From Flavobacteriaceae bacterium (lineage in GTDB: Bacteria > Bacteroidota > Bacteroidia > Flavobacteriales > Flavobacteriaceae): a stretch of 64,000 bases of DNA. How positions within the stretch are numbered: the first letter of the stretch is position 1; each line of letters starts with the position of its first letter. Location of the stretch: NCBI GenBank assembly GCA_016780065.1, contig JADHML010000006.1, positions 1 through 64,000 of the forward strand. The letters are read 5' to 3'. The translations under genes and the position numbers were made by a program. Shown piece after piece: positions 50,641-62,899 of the stretch. The notes beneath the pieces were generated by a model. The model searched no databases. It was not told the origin of the DNA and was given only the letters and a program-made list of their open reading frames with translations.

Positions 50641-51417
50641 ATGGAGCTTAAGCTTAAACGCCCAATATGTTTTTTTGATTTAGAGACCACAGGGGTCAAT
50701 ATTGCTAAAGATAGGATTGTAGAGATTTCCATATTGAAAGTGTTCCCAGATCATACAAAAAAATCTCAAACATGGTTGGTCAATCCTGAGAGGCCAATCC
50801 CACCAGAAACGACCGCGGTTCATGGAATTAGCGATGAGATGGTAGCCAATGCGCCCGTTTTTAAAGAGATTTCCAAAGAAATACAAACTTGGGTTCAATC
50901 TGCTGACTTGGCAGGCTATAACTCGGATCGTTTTGACATTCCACTACTTGCCGAAGAGATGTTGCGTGCTGGTATTGATGTAGACTTTAAAAAACAACTC
51001 ACCGTCGACGTACAAACCATTTTTCACAAAATGGAACAGCGCACACTATCTGCAGCCTATAAGTTTTATTGCGGAAAAGAACTCGAAAATGCTCACAGTG
51101 CCACAGCAGATACGCAAGCTACTTACGAGGTGTTGAAGGCTCAAATTGCACATTATGACGACCTCGATAATGATGTTGAAAAACTCAGTGCTTTCACCAC
51201 TCGCCACTCTAGTTTGGATTTTGCCGGATATATCCGAATGAATAAAGAAAACGAACCTTGTTTTTCTTTTGGTAAGCACAAAGGCAAAACGGTGGCTGAA
51301 GTTTTAGATAAAGAACCTGGATATTTTGGTTGGCTTTTAGAAGCAGATTTCCCTCTTTACACAAAAAAAGTATTGACTGCGCTACGGCTAGAAAAATTTA
51401 ACAACGGGAAAGGATGA
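50641..51417 (+). CDS. 3'-5' exonuclease (DnaQ-like)
   Basis: ICFFDLETTGVNIAKDRIVEIS, GYNSDRFDIPLL, AHSATADTQATYEVL. Confidence 0.93.
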   Translation: MELKLKRPICFFDLETTGVNIAKDRIVEISILKVFPDHTKKSQTWLVNPERPIPPETTAVHGISDEMVANAPVFKEISKEIQTWVQSADLAGYNSDRFDIPLLAEEMLRAGIDVDFKKQLTVDVQTIFHKMEQRTLSAAYKFYCGKELENAHSATADTQATYEVLKAQIAHYDDLDNDVEKLSAFTTRHSSLDFAGYIRMNKENEPCFSFGKHKGKTVAEVLDKEPGYFGWLLEADFPLYTKKVLTALRLEKFNNGKG

Positions 51418-52025
51418 AACTGATCTGTGTAGGTCGTAATTACAACGATCATATTCAAGAACTCAACAATACACGTCCCGATGCGCCCGTCATTTTTATA
51501 AAACCTGACTCGGCTCTGGCGCAACCCACGCAACCTTTTTTTATCCCTGATTTTTCCAAAGACATTCACTACGAAGTTGAAATTTTGGTGCGGATTAACC
51601 GGATTGGAAAGTATATACAACCCGAGTTTGCTCACAAATACTACGATGAGATCGGATTGGGCATAGATTTTACAGCTAGAGATTTGCAAAAAGAACTCAA
51701 AAGCAAAGGTTTGCCATGGGAAAAAGCCAAAGGATTTGATGGGTCGGCACGTATTGGAAAATGGTTTTCTAAAAAAGATTTTGTGGACATCAATGACATT
51801 CGTTTCCGATTAGAAAAAAACAATCAGGTCGTTCAAGAGAGCACCACAGCTCATATGATCTGGTCTGTTGATGCGTTGATTAGCCATATTTCTGAATTTT
51901 TTACCTTAAAGATTGGGGATGTTATTTTTACAGGTACACCTGCAGGTGTAGGGCCTGTTGATGCTGGAGATTTTTTAGAAGGTTTTATTGAAGGGCAACA
52001 AGCTTTTGGGGTTAAAATCAAATAA
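51414..52025 (+). CDS. Fumarylacetoacetate hydrolase family protein
   Basis: YEVEILVRINRIG, GIDFTARDLQ, FTGTPAGVGPVDAGD. Confidence 0.93.
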   Translation: MKLICVGRNYNDHIQELNNTRPDAPVIFIKPDSALAQPTQPFFIPDFSKDIHYEVEILVRINRIGKYIQPEFAHKYYDEIGLGIDFTARDLQKELKSKGLPWEKAKGFDGSARIGKWFSKKDFVDINDIRFRLEKNNQVVQESTTAHMIWSVDALISHISEFFTLKIGDVIFTGTPAGVGPVDAGDFLEGFIEGQQAFGVKIK

Positions 52026-53296
52026 TGCAGGCAGAAATTATTACCATTGGAGACGAAATCTTAATCGGTCAGGTAATCGATTCTAACTCGGCTTATATTG
52101 CTAAAAAACTCAATAGCATTGGCATTGAGGTTGTACAAATCCAATCCATTTCTGATAAAGAACAAGACATATTATCAGCTTTGGCAGCTGCGCAAAACCG
52201 TGTTCCGTTGGTCATCATGACTGGAGGTTTGGGCCCTACCAAAGACGACATCACCAAGCATTGTTTCTGCACCTATTTTGAAGATGAGTTGGTACACAAT
52301 CCAGATGTATTGGCTCACATAGAAAAACTTTTTGCGCAGTATGTCAAAGTACCCATCAACGATTTAAACCGGGAGCAGGCTATGCTGCCATCCAAGGCCA
52401 AACTTCTAGACAATCCTTTTGGTACCGCTGCAGGAATGTGGATGAAAAAAGGAAAAACGGTTTTCGTTTCTATGCCTGGGGTGCCATACGAAATGAAACA
52501 TATGATGGAGCAACAGCTCTTACCCAAGCTTAAACAACACTTTCAACGTCCGGCCATTGTGCACAAAACCATGCTGACCTATGGGTGGGGAGAAAGCCGT
52601 ATTGCAGAGGTTATTTCTGATTGGGAAGCAGCACTTCCCGATCATATTAAGTTGGCTTATTTGCCTAACTTAGGTAGGGTGCGATTGCGTCTGACGGCTA
52701 AGGGGAATGATGAAAAGATCTTAACTGCAGAGGTTGACGCGCTTTTTGAGAACCTTTATCCCCTAATTGGAGAAATCATCACAGGGTTTGAATCCGACCA
52801 ACCAATTGAAGCTCAAATAGGTCACTTGCTAAACGACCAAAACATGTCGATATCGACCGCAGAGAGCTGTACAGGAGGGCGAATTGGTGCAGCACTCAGT
52901 TCGATACCTGGTGCATCTTCTTATTTTGTGGGGGGTGTAGTGCCTTATCAAACCTCTCTAAAAACAAAAATTTTAGAAGTACCTGCCTCACTAATTAAGG
53001 CCCATTCTGTTGTAAGTGCTGAGGTGGCTTTGGCGATGGCCGAGGGGGCTTGTCGACAGTTTTCAAGTGACTATGGTTTGGCTACCACAGGTAATGCAGG
53101 TCCTCAAAAAGGAGACTCGGATGCCGATGTGGGCACGGTCTACATAGCTTTGGTAGGGCCAGGTGTTCGGCATGTAGAACACTTTAATTTCGGAAATCAT
53201 CGAGAGAAAACCATTCAAAAATCAGTGAATAAAGCCTTAGAAATAACCCTAAAACTTCTTGAAAGGAAGGTGAAAAAACATTTGCCAATCCATTAA
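52025..53296 (+). CDS. cinA: CinA family nicotinamide mononucleotide deamidase-related protein
   Basis: AEIITIGDEILIGQVIDSNSAYIAKKLN, MTGGLGPTKDDITK, STAESCTGGRIGAALSSIPGASSYFVGGVV. Confidence 0.95.
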   Translation: MQAEIITIGDEILIGQVIDSNSAYIAKKLNSIGIEVVQIQSISDKEQDILSALAAAQNRVPLVIMTGGLGPTKDDITKHCFCTYFEDELVHNPDVLAHIEKLFAQYVKVPINDLNREQAMLPSKAKLLDNPFGTAAGMWMKKGKTVFVSMPGVPYEMKHMMEQQLLPKLKQHFQRPAIVHKTMLTYGWGESRIAEVISDWEAALPDHIKLAYLPNLGRVRLRLTAKGNDEKILTAEVDALFENLYPLIGEIITGFESDQPIEAQIGHLLNDQNMSISTAESCTGGRIGAALSSIPGASSYFVGGVVPYQTSLKTKILEVPASLIKAHSVVSAEVALAMAEGACRQFSSDYGLATTGNAGPQKGDSDADVGTVYIALVGPGVRHVEHFNFGNHREKTIQKSVNKALEITLKLLERKVKKHLPIH

Positions 53297-53341
53297 AAAT
53301 ATTGTTTATTTGCACTCCATTTACAAAAATCAATTTTTGAG

Positions 53342-53575
53342 ATGTCAAAAGTTTGTCAAATTACAGGTAAAAAAGCATTGGTCGGAAACAACGTTTCCCA
53401 TGCTATGAATAAGACCAAAAGACGATTTGGGGTTAACCTGATAAAAAAACGTTTTTACTTGGTGGAAGAAGATCGTTGGATTACTCTTAAACTGTCTACT
53501 TCGGCCCTTAAAACCATCAATAAAAAAGGAATTGCAGCTGTCCTCAAAGAGGCCAAAGCGCAAGGTGTCCTCTAA
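53342..53575 (+). CDS. rpmB: 50S ribosomal protein L28
   Basis: [33 protein letters not shown]. Confidence 0.97.
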   Translation: MSKVCQITGKKALVGNNVSHAMNKTKRRFGVNLIKKRFYLVEEDRWITLKLSTSALKTINKKGIAAVLKEAKAQGVL

Positions 53576-53585
53576 ATTTTAGACC

Positions 53586-53768
53586 ATGGCAAAAAAAGGA
53601 AATCGCGTTCAGGTAATCTTAGAATGTACCGAGCATAAAAACTCTGGTCAGCCAGGTACTTCTCGTTACATTACGACTAAGAACAAAAAAAACACACCAG
53701 ACCGCATTGAGCTGAAAAAGTTCAATCCGATCTTGAAAAAAATGACCGTTCACAAAGAAATTAAGTAA
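53586..53768 (+). CDS. rpmG: 50S ribosomal protein L33
   Basis: [52 protein letters not shown]. Confidence 0.97.
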   Translation: MAKKGNRVQVILECTEHKNSGQPGTSRYITTKNKKNTPDRIELKKFNPILKKMTVHKEIK

Positions 53769-53770
53769 GC

Positions 53771-53923
53771 ATGGCAAAGAAAACAGTTGCATCCCTACAG
53801 AGTTCTTCAAAAAGACTCACAAAAGCCATCAAGATGGTTAAGAGCCAAAAATCTGGTTCATACAATTTTGTAGAGGCCATCATGACTCCTGAGCAAGTCA
53901 ACGAATGGTTATCTAAGAACTAA
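53771..53923 (+). CDS. DUF4295 family protein (50 aa)
   Basis: Manual translation MAKKTVASLQSSSKRLTKAIKMVKSQKSGSYNFVEAIMTPEQVNEWLSKN*; not in ORF track; conserved position after rpmG in Bacteroidota. Confidence 0.93.
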   Translation: MAKKTVASLQSSSKRLTKAIKMVKSQKSGSYNFVEAIMTPEQVNEWLSKN

Positions 53924-53943
53924 TTAGATATTATCTATTTTTA

Positions 53944-53968
53944 AAAGCCACTTTTTGTGGCTTTTTTT
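53944..53968 (+). terminator. Terminator of rpmB-rpmG-DUF4295
   Basis: AAAGCCAC-TTTTT-GTGGCTTT with T run. Confidence 0.85.
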
Positions 53969-53996
53969 ATTTCATACATTTACAAAAAACAAAGGC

Positions 53997-54929
53997 ATGG
54001 GATTGTTAAAATCCTTTTTTTCAAAGAAAAAACTTGATAAGGGGCTCGAACCAACCAAAACCTCCTTACTTGATAAAATAGGGAAGGCTGTTATTGGTAA
54101 AACTACAGTAGATGCCTCTGTTTTAGATGATTTAGAAGAAGTTCTTATCAGTGCAGATATTGGTGTAGACACCACCTTAAAAATAATTGACCGACTCGAA
54201 GAACGTGTGGCAAAGGATAAGTATTTAGGGACACAGGAGTTGCATAAAATGTTGCATGAAGAAATGGCTGCTCTTTTCCGGGTTTCTGCCGATGAAGAAA
54301 GATCTAGCTTAGGCCCTCATGTTACTTTAGTGGTTGGTGTAAATGGTGTTGGTAAAACCACTACCATAGGCAAGATGGCTCACATGTACAAGGCTGCAGG
54401 TAAGTCGGTTTTGTTAGGTGCGGCAGATACTTATCGAGCGGCTGCTGTAGATCAATTGCAACTTTGGTCAGAGCGTGTAGATGTTCCCATTGTCAAGCAA
54501 TCTATGGGAAGTGATCCGGCTGCCGTGGCACACGACACGGTCCAGTCTGCAGTATCTCAATCAATAGATCGTGTGCTAATTGATACTGCGGGTCGTTTAC
54601 ATAACAAGGTAAATTTGATGAATGAATTGTCAAAAATAAAACGTGTAATTCAGAAGGTGATTCCAGATGCTCCTCACGAAGTATTGTTGGTTTTAGACGG
54701 TTCTACAGGACAAAATGCTTTTGAACAAGCGCGCCAATTTGCCCAAGCTACTGAAATTACTGCATTGGCTATTACCAAATTAGATGGTACCGCCAAAGGT
54801 GGAGTGGTTTTGGGAATCTCAGATCAGATGCAAGTGCCTGTCAGATACATAGGCGTTGGCGAAGCTATGGAAGACCTTCAAGAGTTTGATGTTCAAGAAT
54901 ACATAGATTCATTGTTTAAAACTGTCTAA
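53997..54929 (+). CDS. ftsY: Signal recognition particle receptor FtsY
   Basis: VVGVNGVGKTTTIGKMA, GAADTYRAAAVDQL, DTAGRL, TKLDGTAKGG. Confidence 0.97.
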   Translation: MGLLKSFFSKKKLDKGLEPTKTSLLDKIGKAVIGKTTVDASVLDDLEEVLISADIGVDTTLKIIDRLEERVAKDKYLGTQELHKMLHEEMAALFRVSADEERSSLGPHVTLVVGVNGVGKTTTIGKMAHMYKAAGKSVLLGAADTYRAAAVDQLQLWSERVDVPIVKQSMGSDPAAVAHDTVQSAVSQSIDRVLIDTAGRLHNKVNLMNELSKIKRVIQKVIPDAPHEVLLVLDGSTGQNAFEQARQFAQATEITALAITKLDGTAKGGVVLGISDQMQVPVRYIGVGEAMEDLQEFDVQEYIDSLFKTV

Positions 54930-54948
54930 CTCGAAAGAACCTTGTTGT

Positions 54949-56259
54949 ATGAGAACCAAAACACTGAAGAAAAACAAAATTAATGTAGTCACCTTAGGCT
55001 GTTCCAAGAATGTCTATGACTCAGAGGTGCTGATGGGTCAACTCAAGGCCAACAATAAAGAAGTTGCTCACCAAGAGGAAGGGAATATAGTTGTAATCAA
55101 TACCTGTGGCTTTATTGATAATGCCAAAGAAGAATCCGTTAACACGATTTTGACTTATGCTGAGAAAAAAGAAGCTGGTTTGGTTGACAAAGTTTTTGTA
55201 ACTGGCTGTTTGAGTGAGCGCTACAAGCCCGACTTAGAAGCCGAAATTCCCAATGTGGATCAGTATTTTGGTACAACAGACCTGCCCTTACTACTCAAAG
55301 CACTCGGCGCTGATTACAAACATGAACTTATTGGAGAACGCCTGGCGACGACTCCAAAACATTATGCTTACCTCAAAATTTCGGAGGGATGCGACCGCCC
55401 CTGTTCTTTTTGCGCCATCCCCTTAATGCGTGGTAAACATCGATCTAAACCTGTTGAGGAACTTGTGGTGGAGGCTCAAAAACTTGCCAAAGAAGGCGTT
55501 AAGGAGCTTATTCTCATTGCTCAAGACCTAACATATTATGGACTTGATTTGTATAAGGAACGTGCATTGGGAAAATTATTACGTGCTTTGGTGGGTGTGG
55601 AGGGTATTGAGTGGATACGATTGCACTACGCTTTCCCGACTGGATTCCCCGAAGATGTACTTGATATTATTCGTGAGGAACCCAAAATATGTAATTATAT
55701 AGATATCCCATTGCAACATATTTCAGATAAGGTGCTTAAGTCTATGCGCAGAGGAACTACTTACGCCAAAACGAATACCTTGTTAGATTTGTTTAAAAAG
55801 AAAGTGCCCCAGATGGCCATACGTACTACTTTGATTGTGGGTTATCCAGGGGAGAAAGAGGAAGATTTTGCTCTTTTAAAAAATTGGGTTCGCGAAATGC
55901 GTTTCGACAGGCTAGGTTGTTTTGCATACAGTCACGAGGAAAACACCCATGCCTTTAACCTCGATGATGATGTGCCTGCTGAAATCAAACAACAAAGAGC
56001 GAACGAGATTATGGAGATCCAATCTCAAATTTCTTGGGAGAAAAATCAAGAAAAAATCGGGTCGACGTTACGTTGTCTGATTGACCGCAAAGAGGGAGAT
56101 TATTTTATCGGCCGTAGCGAGTTTGACTCTCCAGATGTTGATAATGAGATCCATATTGATGCTCAAAAATATTATGTCAAAATTGGAGATTTTGTTGATG
56201 TAAAAATATCTAGCGCTGGAGATTTTGATTTGGAAGCCGTTCCAATCTCTAAAATATAG
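54949..56259 (+). CDS. rimO: Ribosomal protein S12 methylthiotransferase RimO
   Basis: VVTLGCSKNVYDSEVLMGQL, radical SAM CDRPCSFCAIPLMRGKHRS. Confidence 0.96.
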   Translation: MRTKTLKKNKINVVTLGCSKNVYDSEVLMGQLKANNKEVAHQEEGNIVVINTCGFIDNAKEESVNTILTYAEKKEAGLVDKVFVTGCLSERYKPDLEAEIPNVDQYFGTTDLPLLLKALGADYKHELIGERLATTPKHYAYLKISEGCDRPCSFCAIPLMRGKHRSKPVEELVVEAQKLAKEGVKELILIAQDLTYYGLDLYKERALGKLLRALVGVEGIEWIRLHYAFPTGFPEDVLDIIREEPKICNYIDIPLQHISDKVLKSMRRGTTYAKTNTLLDLFKKKVPQMAIRTTLIVGYPGEKEEDFALLKNWVREMRFDRLGCFAYSHEENTHAFNLDDDVPAEIKQQRANEIMEIQSQISWEKNQEKIGSTLRCLIDRKEGDYFIGRSEFDSPDVDNEIHIDAQKYYVKIGDFVDVKISSAGDFDLEAVPISKI

Positions 56260-56298
56260 AGATCCACTCTTAGAAAGCTTCTTTCGTATCTTTGTTTT

Positions 56299-57897
56299 AT
56301 GAAAAAGGTAAGACTAGATCACGAATTACTAGGGCATCTGCCAGATTTGGCGATTCGTGTGTTGCAATCTGATCCAGCCTTGAAAGGGTTTTATCGTCCT
56401 TTTTCTAAAGATCCCGAAAGCTCCTTTTTAGAAGAAAAAAAACAACATTTTACTACTGAAAAAAGAGAAACTCTTTTGAGAGTCATGCGCGAACAGTACG
56501 ATGGCTTTCATAATCCCCCTATTGGTATAAATGAGTTGACCGACGAGAATTGTTTTACGATTACAACGGGCCACCAGCTCAATCTTTTTACAGGTCCTTT
56601 GTTTTCGTGGTACAAAATTATTGACATCATTAAAATTGCACAATCTTGGAATAAAAACAATGACGTTTACAGCTTTGTGCCTGTTTTTTGGATGGCGTCA
56701 GAGGATCATGATTTTGCCGAAATTAATCACTTCTATTCCAATGGTCAGCAAGTGCATTGGTCTTCGGACAAAAAGGGTGCTGTAGGTAGGATGCCAACCC
56801 ATGGACTGGACAAAGTCCTTCAGGCATGGAGTACTCATTTGGGTAAAACTCCTGAAGCCGATCAGCTAAAAAAATGGTTTAAAGAGGCTTATTTGGGTCA
56901 TGAAAGTCTTGCCGATGCGACACGTTATTTACTCCATCAGTTGTTTGGAAAGTATGGCCTGATTGTGTTAGACGCAGACCACCCTGAGCTAAAGAAGATG
57001 TTTCTACCCGTTATGATGGAAGAGATAAAAAGCCAATCACTCCACGAAAATGCTGTAAAAACACATAAAGCTCTTCAAAAAGCACTGAAAAAAAGCTTTG
57101 TGCCTCAAGTCACTCCTAGGCCTGTCAATTTGTTTTATCTACAAACCAATTCTAGAGAACGAATTGACTTAAATAACGATCATTATTTTCTTGTTGATAG
57201 CGATCAAAAATTCACCGAGAAAGAAATTACGCATTTAGTTGGTAATCAGCCCCAATGCTTTTCTCCCAACGCCCTGATGCGTCCTCTCTATCAAGAAACG
57301 ATATTGCCTAATGTTGCATATGTGGGTGGTGGCTCCGAACTCGCTTATTGGCTACAACTAAAAGACAGCTTTGATGCATTTGGACTGATGATGCCTATGC
57401 TGAAATTGCGAAGTTCTTTACTTCTAAAGTCTCAAAAACAAGACAAAAAATTACATCGCTTGGGCCTGACAGATCAGAATCTTTTTATGGACCCTAACTC
57501 CTTGATTAATTTACGGGTACGTCAAATCAGCAATATAGACATCGATTTGAGTTATCTAAAAATACATTTGGAAGAGCAATTTAAAAATCTTTATGATTTG
57601 ACTCAACAGACAGATGCCTCTTTTATAGGCGCTGTTGCCGCTCAAGAAAAAAAACAAAAAAAAGGGATTGATCGTCTGGAGCAACGCTTACTCAAAGCAC
57701 AGCGCCGCAAATTAGTAGATCAAATACAAAGAGTGACCGACTTACAACGCGAGTTGTTCCCCATGGGGGAGTTGCAAGAGCGTTTTTGTAACTTTTCTGA
57801 CTTCTATCTTATCTATGGAGACGCTTTATTGCCCATGTTAATGGAGTCTATAGATCCTTTTGACAAATCCTTTTTGAGCTTGACCCTTGAGTGTTAA
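56299..57897 (+). CDS. bshC: Bacillithiol biosynthesis cysteine-adding enzyme BshC
   Basis: TITTGHQLNLFTGPLFSWYKIIDII, VFWMASEDHDFAEINHFY, NVAYVGGGSELAYWLQLK. Confidence 0.93.
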   Translation: MKKVRLDHELLGHLPDLAIRVLQSDPALKGFYRPFSKDPESSFLEEKKQHFTTEKRETLLRVMREQYDGFHNPPIGINELTDENCFTITTGHQLNLFTGPLFSWYKIIDIIKIAQSWNKNNDVYSFVPVFWMASEDHDFAEINHFYSNGQQVHWSSDKKGAVGRMPTHGLDKVLQAWSTHLGKTPEADQLKKWFKEAYLGHESLADATRYLLHQLFGKYGLIVLDADHPELKKMFLPVMMEEIKSQSLHENAVKTHKALQKALKKSFVPQVTPRPVNLFYLQTNSRERIDLNNDHYFLVDSDQKFTEKEITHLVGNQPQCFSPNALMRPLYQETILPNVAYVGGGSELAYWLQLKDSFDAFGLMMPMLKLRSSLLLKSQKQDKKLHRLGLTDQNLFMDPNSLINLRVRQISNIDIDLSYLKIHLEEQFKNLYDLTQQTDASFIGAVAAQEKKQKKGIDRLEQRLLKAQRRKLVDQIQRVTDLQRELFPMGELQERFCNFSDFYLIYGDALLPMLMESIDPFDKSFLSLTLEC

Positions 57898-57949
57898 AAA
57901 AATTGTTTTTTTGATCGACACAAACCCCGCATAAATTGTATTTTTGTGC

Positions 57950-59476
57950 ATGCAAAACAAAGTGCTCATCCTTGACTTTGGCTCCCAATACACTCAGTTG
58001 ATTGCGCGTAGGGTACGAGAGCTCAATATTTACTGTGAAATCCATCCATACAACAACATGCCTTCAGAGTTATCAGTTTTTAAGGCTGTTATTCTTTCGG
58101 GTTCCCCTTTTTCGGTACGTGGCGACGATGCTCCTCACCCCGATTTGAGTGGCATTCGTGGGAAAATACCCCTTTTGGGAGTTTGTTATGGAGCACAATA
58201 TTTGGCTCACTTTAGTGGTGGCGAGGTCGCTCCATCTAACATACGCGAATATGGTCGTGCTAAGCTAACTCAGGTCAATGGCCATGCCCTTTTTGAGCAA
58301 ATCAGCACCGGTTCTCAGGTATGGATGAGTCATAGTGACACCATTAAAACCTTGCCAAAAGGAGGCATACGATTGGCTAGTACTGTAGATGTCGAAAATG
58401 CAGCTTACACAATTGATGGAGAAGACACCTATGCGATCCAATTTCACCCCGAGGTTTACCACTCCACTGATGGAAAAAAGTTACTGAAAAACTTTTTGGT
58501 AAACATAGCTGGTGTCCACCAAGATTGGACTCCAGATTCGTTTGTGGATATGACCGTTGCCCAACTTAAAGATCAATTATCGGATGATCATGTTGTGTTA
58601 GGTCTTTCCGGTGGCGTTGATTCTTCAGTAGCTGCTATGTTGCTTCACAAGGCCATAGGTACTCGTCTTCATTGTATTTTTGTCAACAATGGATTGCTTC
58701 GGAAAAACGAATTTGAAAACGTTCTGAAACAGTACGAAGGAATGGGTTTAAATGTTAAGGGAGTTGATGCTAGTAAACGTTTTTTGGATGCTTTAGAAGG
58801 AATTTCAGATCCAGAGGGAAAAAGAAAAACCATCGGGCGTGTTTTTATTGAAGTTTTTGATGATGAAGCCAAAAACATTCAGGGTACAAGTTGGTTGGCA
58901 CAAGGAACAATCTACCCTGATGTTATTGAATCTATCTCTGTCAAAGGTCCATCCGCCACAATTAAATCGCATCACAATGTAGGGGGTCTCCCTGACTTTA
59001 TGAAACTTAAAGTGGTCGAGCCTTTAAAAATGTTATTTAAAGATGAGGTCCGTCGTGTTGGAGCTTCTCTAGACATGGCTCAAGAAATCTTAGGCCGCCA
59101 TCCTTTTCCAGGACCTGGATTGGCCATACGTATTTTGGGCGATATCACCCCGGAAAAAGTTTCCATGTTACAAGAAGTCGATCATATTTTTATCGAAGGA
59201 TTACACAGAGAAGGCTTATACGATAAAGTATGGCAAGCTGGAGCCATTCTATTGCCAGTTAACAGTGTGGGTGTGATGGGAGACGAACGTACCTATGAAA
59301 AATGTGTAGCCCTGCGCGCAGTCGAATCTACCGATGGAATGACAGCAGATTGGGTAGACTTACCTTACCCATTCTTGCAAGATATTTCAAACCAAATTAT
59401 AAATAAAGTAAAAGGAATAAACAGAGTAGTATATGACATCAGCTCCAAGCCTCCTGCAACCATTGAGTGGGAGTAG
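57950..59476 (+). CDS. guaA: GMP synthase (glutamine-hydrolysing)
   Basis: [48 protein letters not shown] set at 57950. Confidence 0.98.
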   Translation: MQNKVLILDFGSQYTQLIARRVRELNIYCEIHPYNNMPSELSVFKAVILSGSPFSVRGDDAPHPDLSGIRGKIPLLGVCYGAQYLAHFSGGEVAPSNIREYGRAKLTQVNGHALFEQISTGSQVWMSHSDTIKTLPKGGIRLASTVDVENAAYTIDGEDTYAIQFHPEVYHSTDGKKLLKNFLVNIAGVHQDWTPDSFVDMTVAQLKDQLSDDHVVLGLSGGVDSSVAAMLLHKAIGTRLHCIFVNNGLLRKNEFENVLKQYEGMGLNVKGVDASKRFLDALEGISDPEGKRKTIGRVFIEVFDDEAKNIQGTSWLAQGTIYPDVIESISVKGPSATIKSHHNVGGLPDFMKLKVVEPLKMLFKDEVRRVGASLDMAQEILGRHPFPGPGLAIRILGDITPEKVSMLQEVDHIFIEGLHREGLYDKVWQAGAILLPVNSVGVMGDERTYEKCVALRAVESTDGMTADWVDLPYPFLQDISNQIINKVKGINRVVYDISSKPPATIEWE

Positions 59477-61211
59477 TTTATGTGGCCTTTTTTTGTTGGC
59501 ATGTGTCGTCTTGCTTCCCATTGAGCTACATGCTCAAGACCCAGACGAAACATATCGAACACACTTTATCATACATAAAGTGAGAAAGGGTGAAACCGTT
59601 TTTGGATTGAGTCAACGTTACAATATTTCCGAGCAACAGCTATTACACTACAACCCTGAAGTTTCAGCAAGCCTAAAACGAAGAACAAAACTTAAAATTC
59701 CTCGCTACCGAAGCCTACCCATTCCAAAGAAAACAGAATATAAGTTACATACGGTTCAAAAAGGAGAAACACGTTGGCGTATTGCCTACACCTATGGTAT
59801 TACCTTGGAGGAATTAGGCGAATACAACCCTCAGATGGAGGATGTGCTCGAAATTGGACAGCAGTTGAGAATTCCTGTTTCTGTTACCCAGTCCAAAGAC
59901 ATTAATCCACTTTATAATTATTATAACGTAAAACCCAAAGAGGGATACTACCGTATCGAAAAAAAATTAGGCATATCAAAAGACAGTCTCTTGGTTTTAA
60001 ACCCAGAACTAGCTGAGACGGGCCTACAAGCAGGTATGGTTCTTAAAGTTTCAAAGAACGTACTGCCAAAATTTAATATACAGAACAATTTACTTGTTGA
60101 AAAAATCAATTTACGCGACAGCCTACGTTTACTCCCAGTTGTAAAATTTGGTCTTATGGCTCCGTTTCGATTGCCGACGATCACATTGGACTCATTAGAA
60201 CAAACAGCGGAAATTTTACAATCGCGCAACTTAGCAACACTATCATTGGATTTTTATTCTGGTGTCCGTATGGCAGTCGATGAGTTGGTTGCCAGTGACT
60301 TAAGTATTGATTTAGTGGTTTTTGATACCGAAAACAGCACCGCCAAAGTAAATAATATACTACAAGAACGCTCTTTTTCTGACTTTGATTTTGTGGTTGG
60401 ACCTTTTATTCCAAAGCATTTTAACAAAGTTTCTAAACATCTTGAATCAAAAAATATTCCAGTCGTATCTCCCCTCACTACAAAACCCTTGGTCATGAGG
60501 CGTAATGTGGTTCACTCTATGCCTACAAAAGCTAATTTGCAACAACGCATGTTGCGATATGTCGATTCTTTGGATGTTACTGAGGACAATCCTTGCGTTC
60601 TCATCATAGCTGATGAGAAAAACAATGAAATGCTTCAAAAGTTAAAACGAAAGTTTCCCTTGGCAGAAATCATTCGCCCCGATGCGGAGTTTGGTTTTGT
60701 TAAACCTGAGTTGGTGGATTCTCTATCTTCTAATTTTGAGCCTAATTGGGTGTTTTTAGAAGCCAACGAATCCAATCTTGTTATCAGCATGACTTCTATG
60801 CTCAATGCTCAGAACAATGAAGATCGCAGCTTCAAACTGATGACCACTTATCGAGACAATGTTTATGACGATGACAACATAGACCAAGGCCATCTGGGCA
60901 ATCTGAACTTTACATATCCATCATCATACAATGTTAACCCTGTTGCTTTGGCTGAATTTCAAGCCATATATCAAGAACGTTTTGGAGCGATACCCTCTAG
61001 GGAAGCTGTGCGGGGTTATGAGCTAGTAACCGACTTAGTTTTGCGTACTGCTATTAGAAGAAAATTGATTGATGGCTTTTCATTAGGGGAAACCGAGTAT
61101 ACGCAAAATAAGTTTTTGTTTGAACAGGATTCATCCGGTGATGGTTACAGAAACAACAGTATATACTTATTACAACACCAAGACTTTGAGACCATTGAAA
61201 AGAATGAATAA
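59433..61211 (+). CDS. LysM domains fused to a periplasmic-binding-protein-like (type 1) domain
   Basis: Signal peptide ending LHAQ; LysM repeats ([56 protein letters not shown]); C-terminal ABC substrate-binding-like region. Confidence 0.85.
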   Translation: MTSAPSLLQPLSGSSLCGLFLLACVVLLPIELHAQDPDETYRTHFIIHKVRKGETVFGLSQRYNISEQQLLHYNPEVSASLKRRTKLKIPRYRSLPIPKKTEYKLHTVQKGETRWRIAYTYGITLEELGEYNPQMEDVLEIGQQLRIPVSVTQSKDINPLYNYYNVKPKEGYYRIEKKLGISKDSLLVLNPELAETGLQAGMVLKVSKNVLPKFNIQNNLLVEKINLRDSLRLLPVVKFGLMAPFRLPTITLDSLEQTAEILQSRNLATLSLDFYSGVRMAVDELVASDLSIDLVVFDTENSTAKVNNILQERSFSDFDFVVGPFIPKHFNKVSKHLESKNIPVVSPLTTKPLVMRRNVVHSMPTKANLQQRMLRYVDSLDVTEDNPCVLIIADEKNNEMLQKLKRKFPLAEIIRPDAEFGFVKPELVDSLSSNFEPNWVFLEANESNLVISMTSMLNAQNNEDRSFKLMTTYRDNVYDDDNIDQGHLGNLNFTYPSSYNVNPVALAEFQAIYQERFGAIPSREAVRGYELVTDLVLRTAIRRKLIDGFSLGETEYTQNKFLFEQDSSGDGYRNNSIYLLQHQDFETIEKNE

Positions 61212-61225
61212 AACTTTGCGACTAG

Positions 61226-62893
<1,668 letters not shown>

Positions 62894-62899
62894 ATTATA

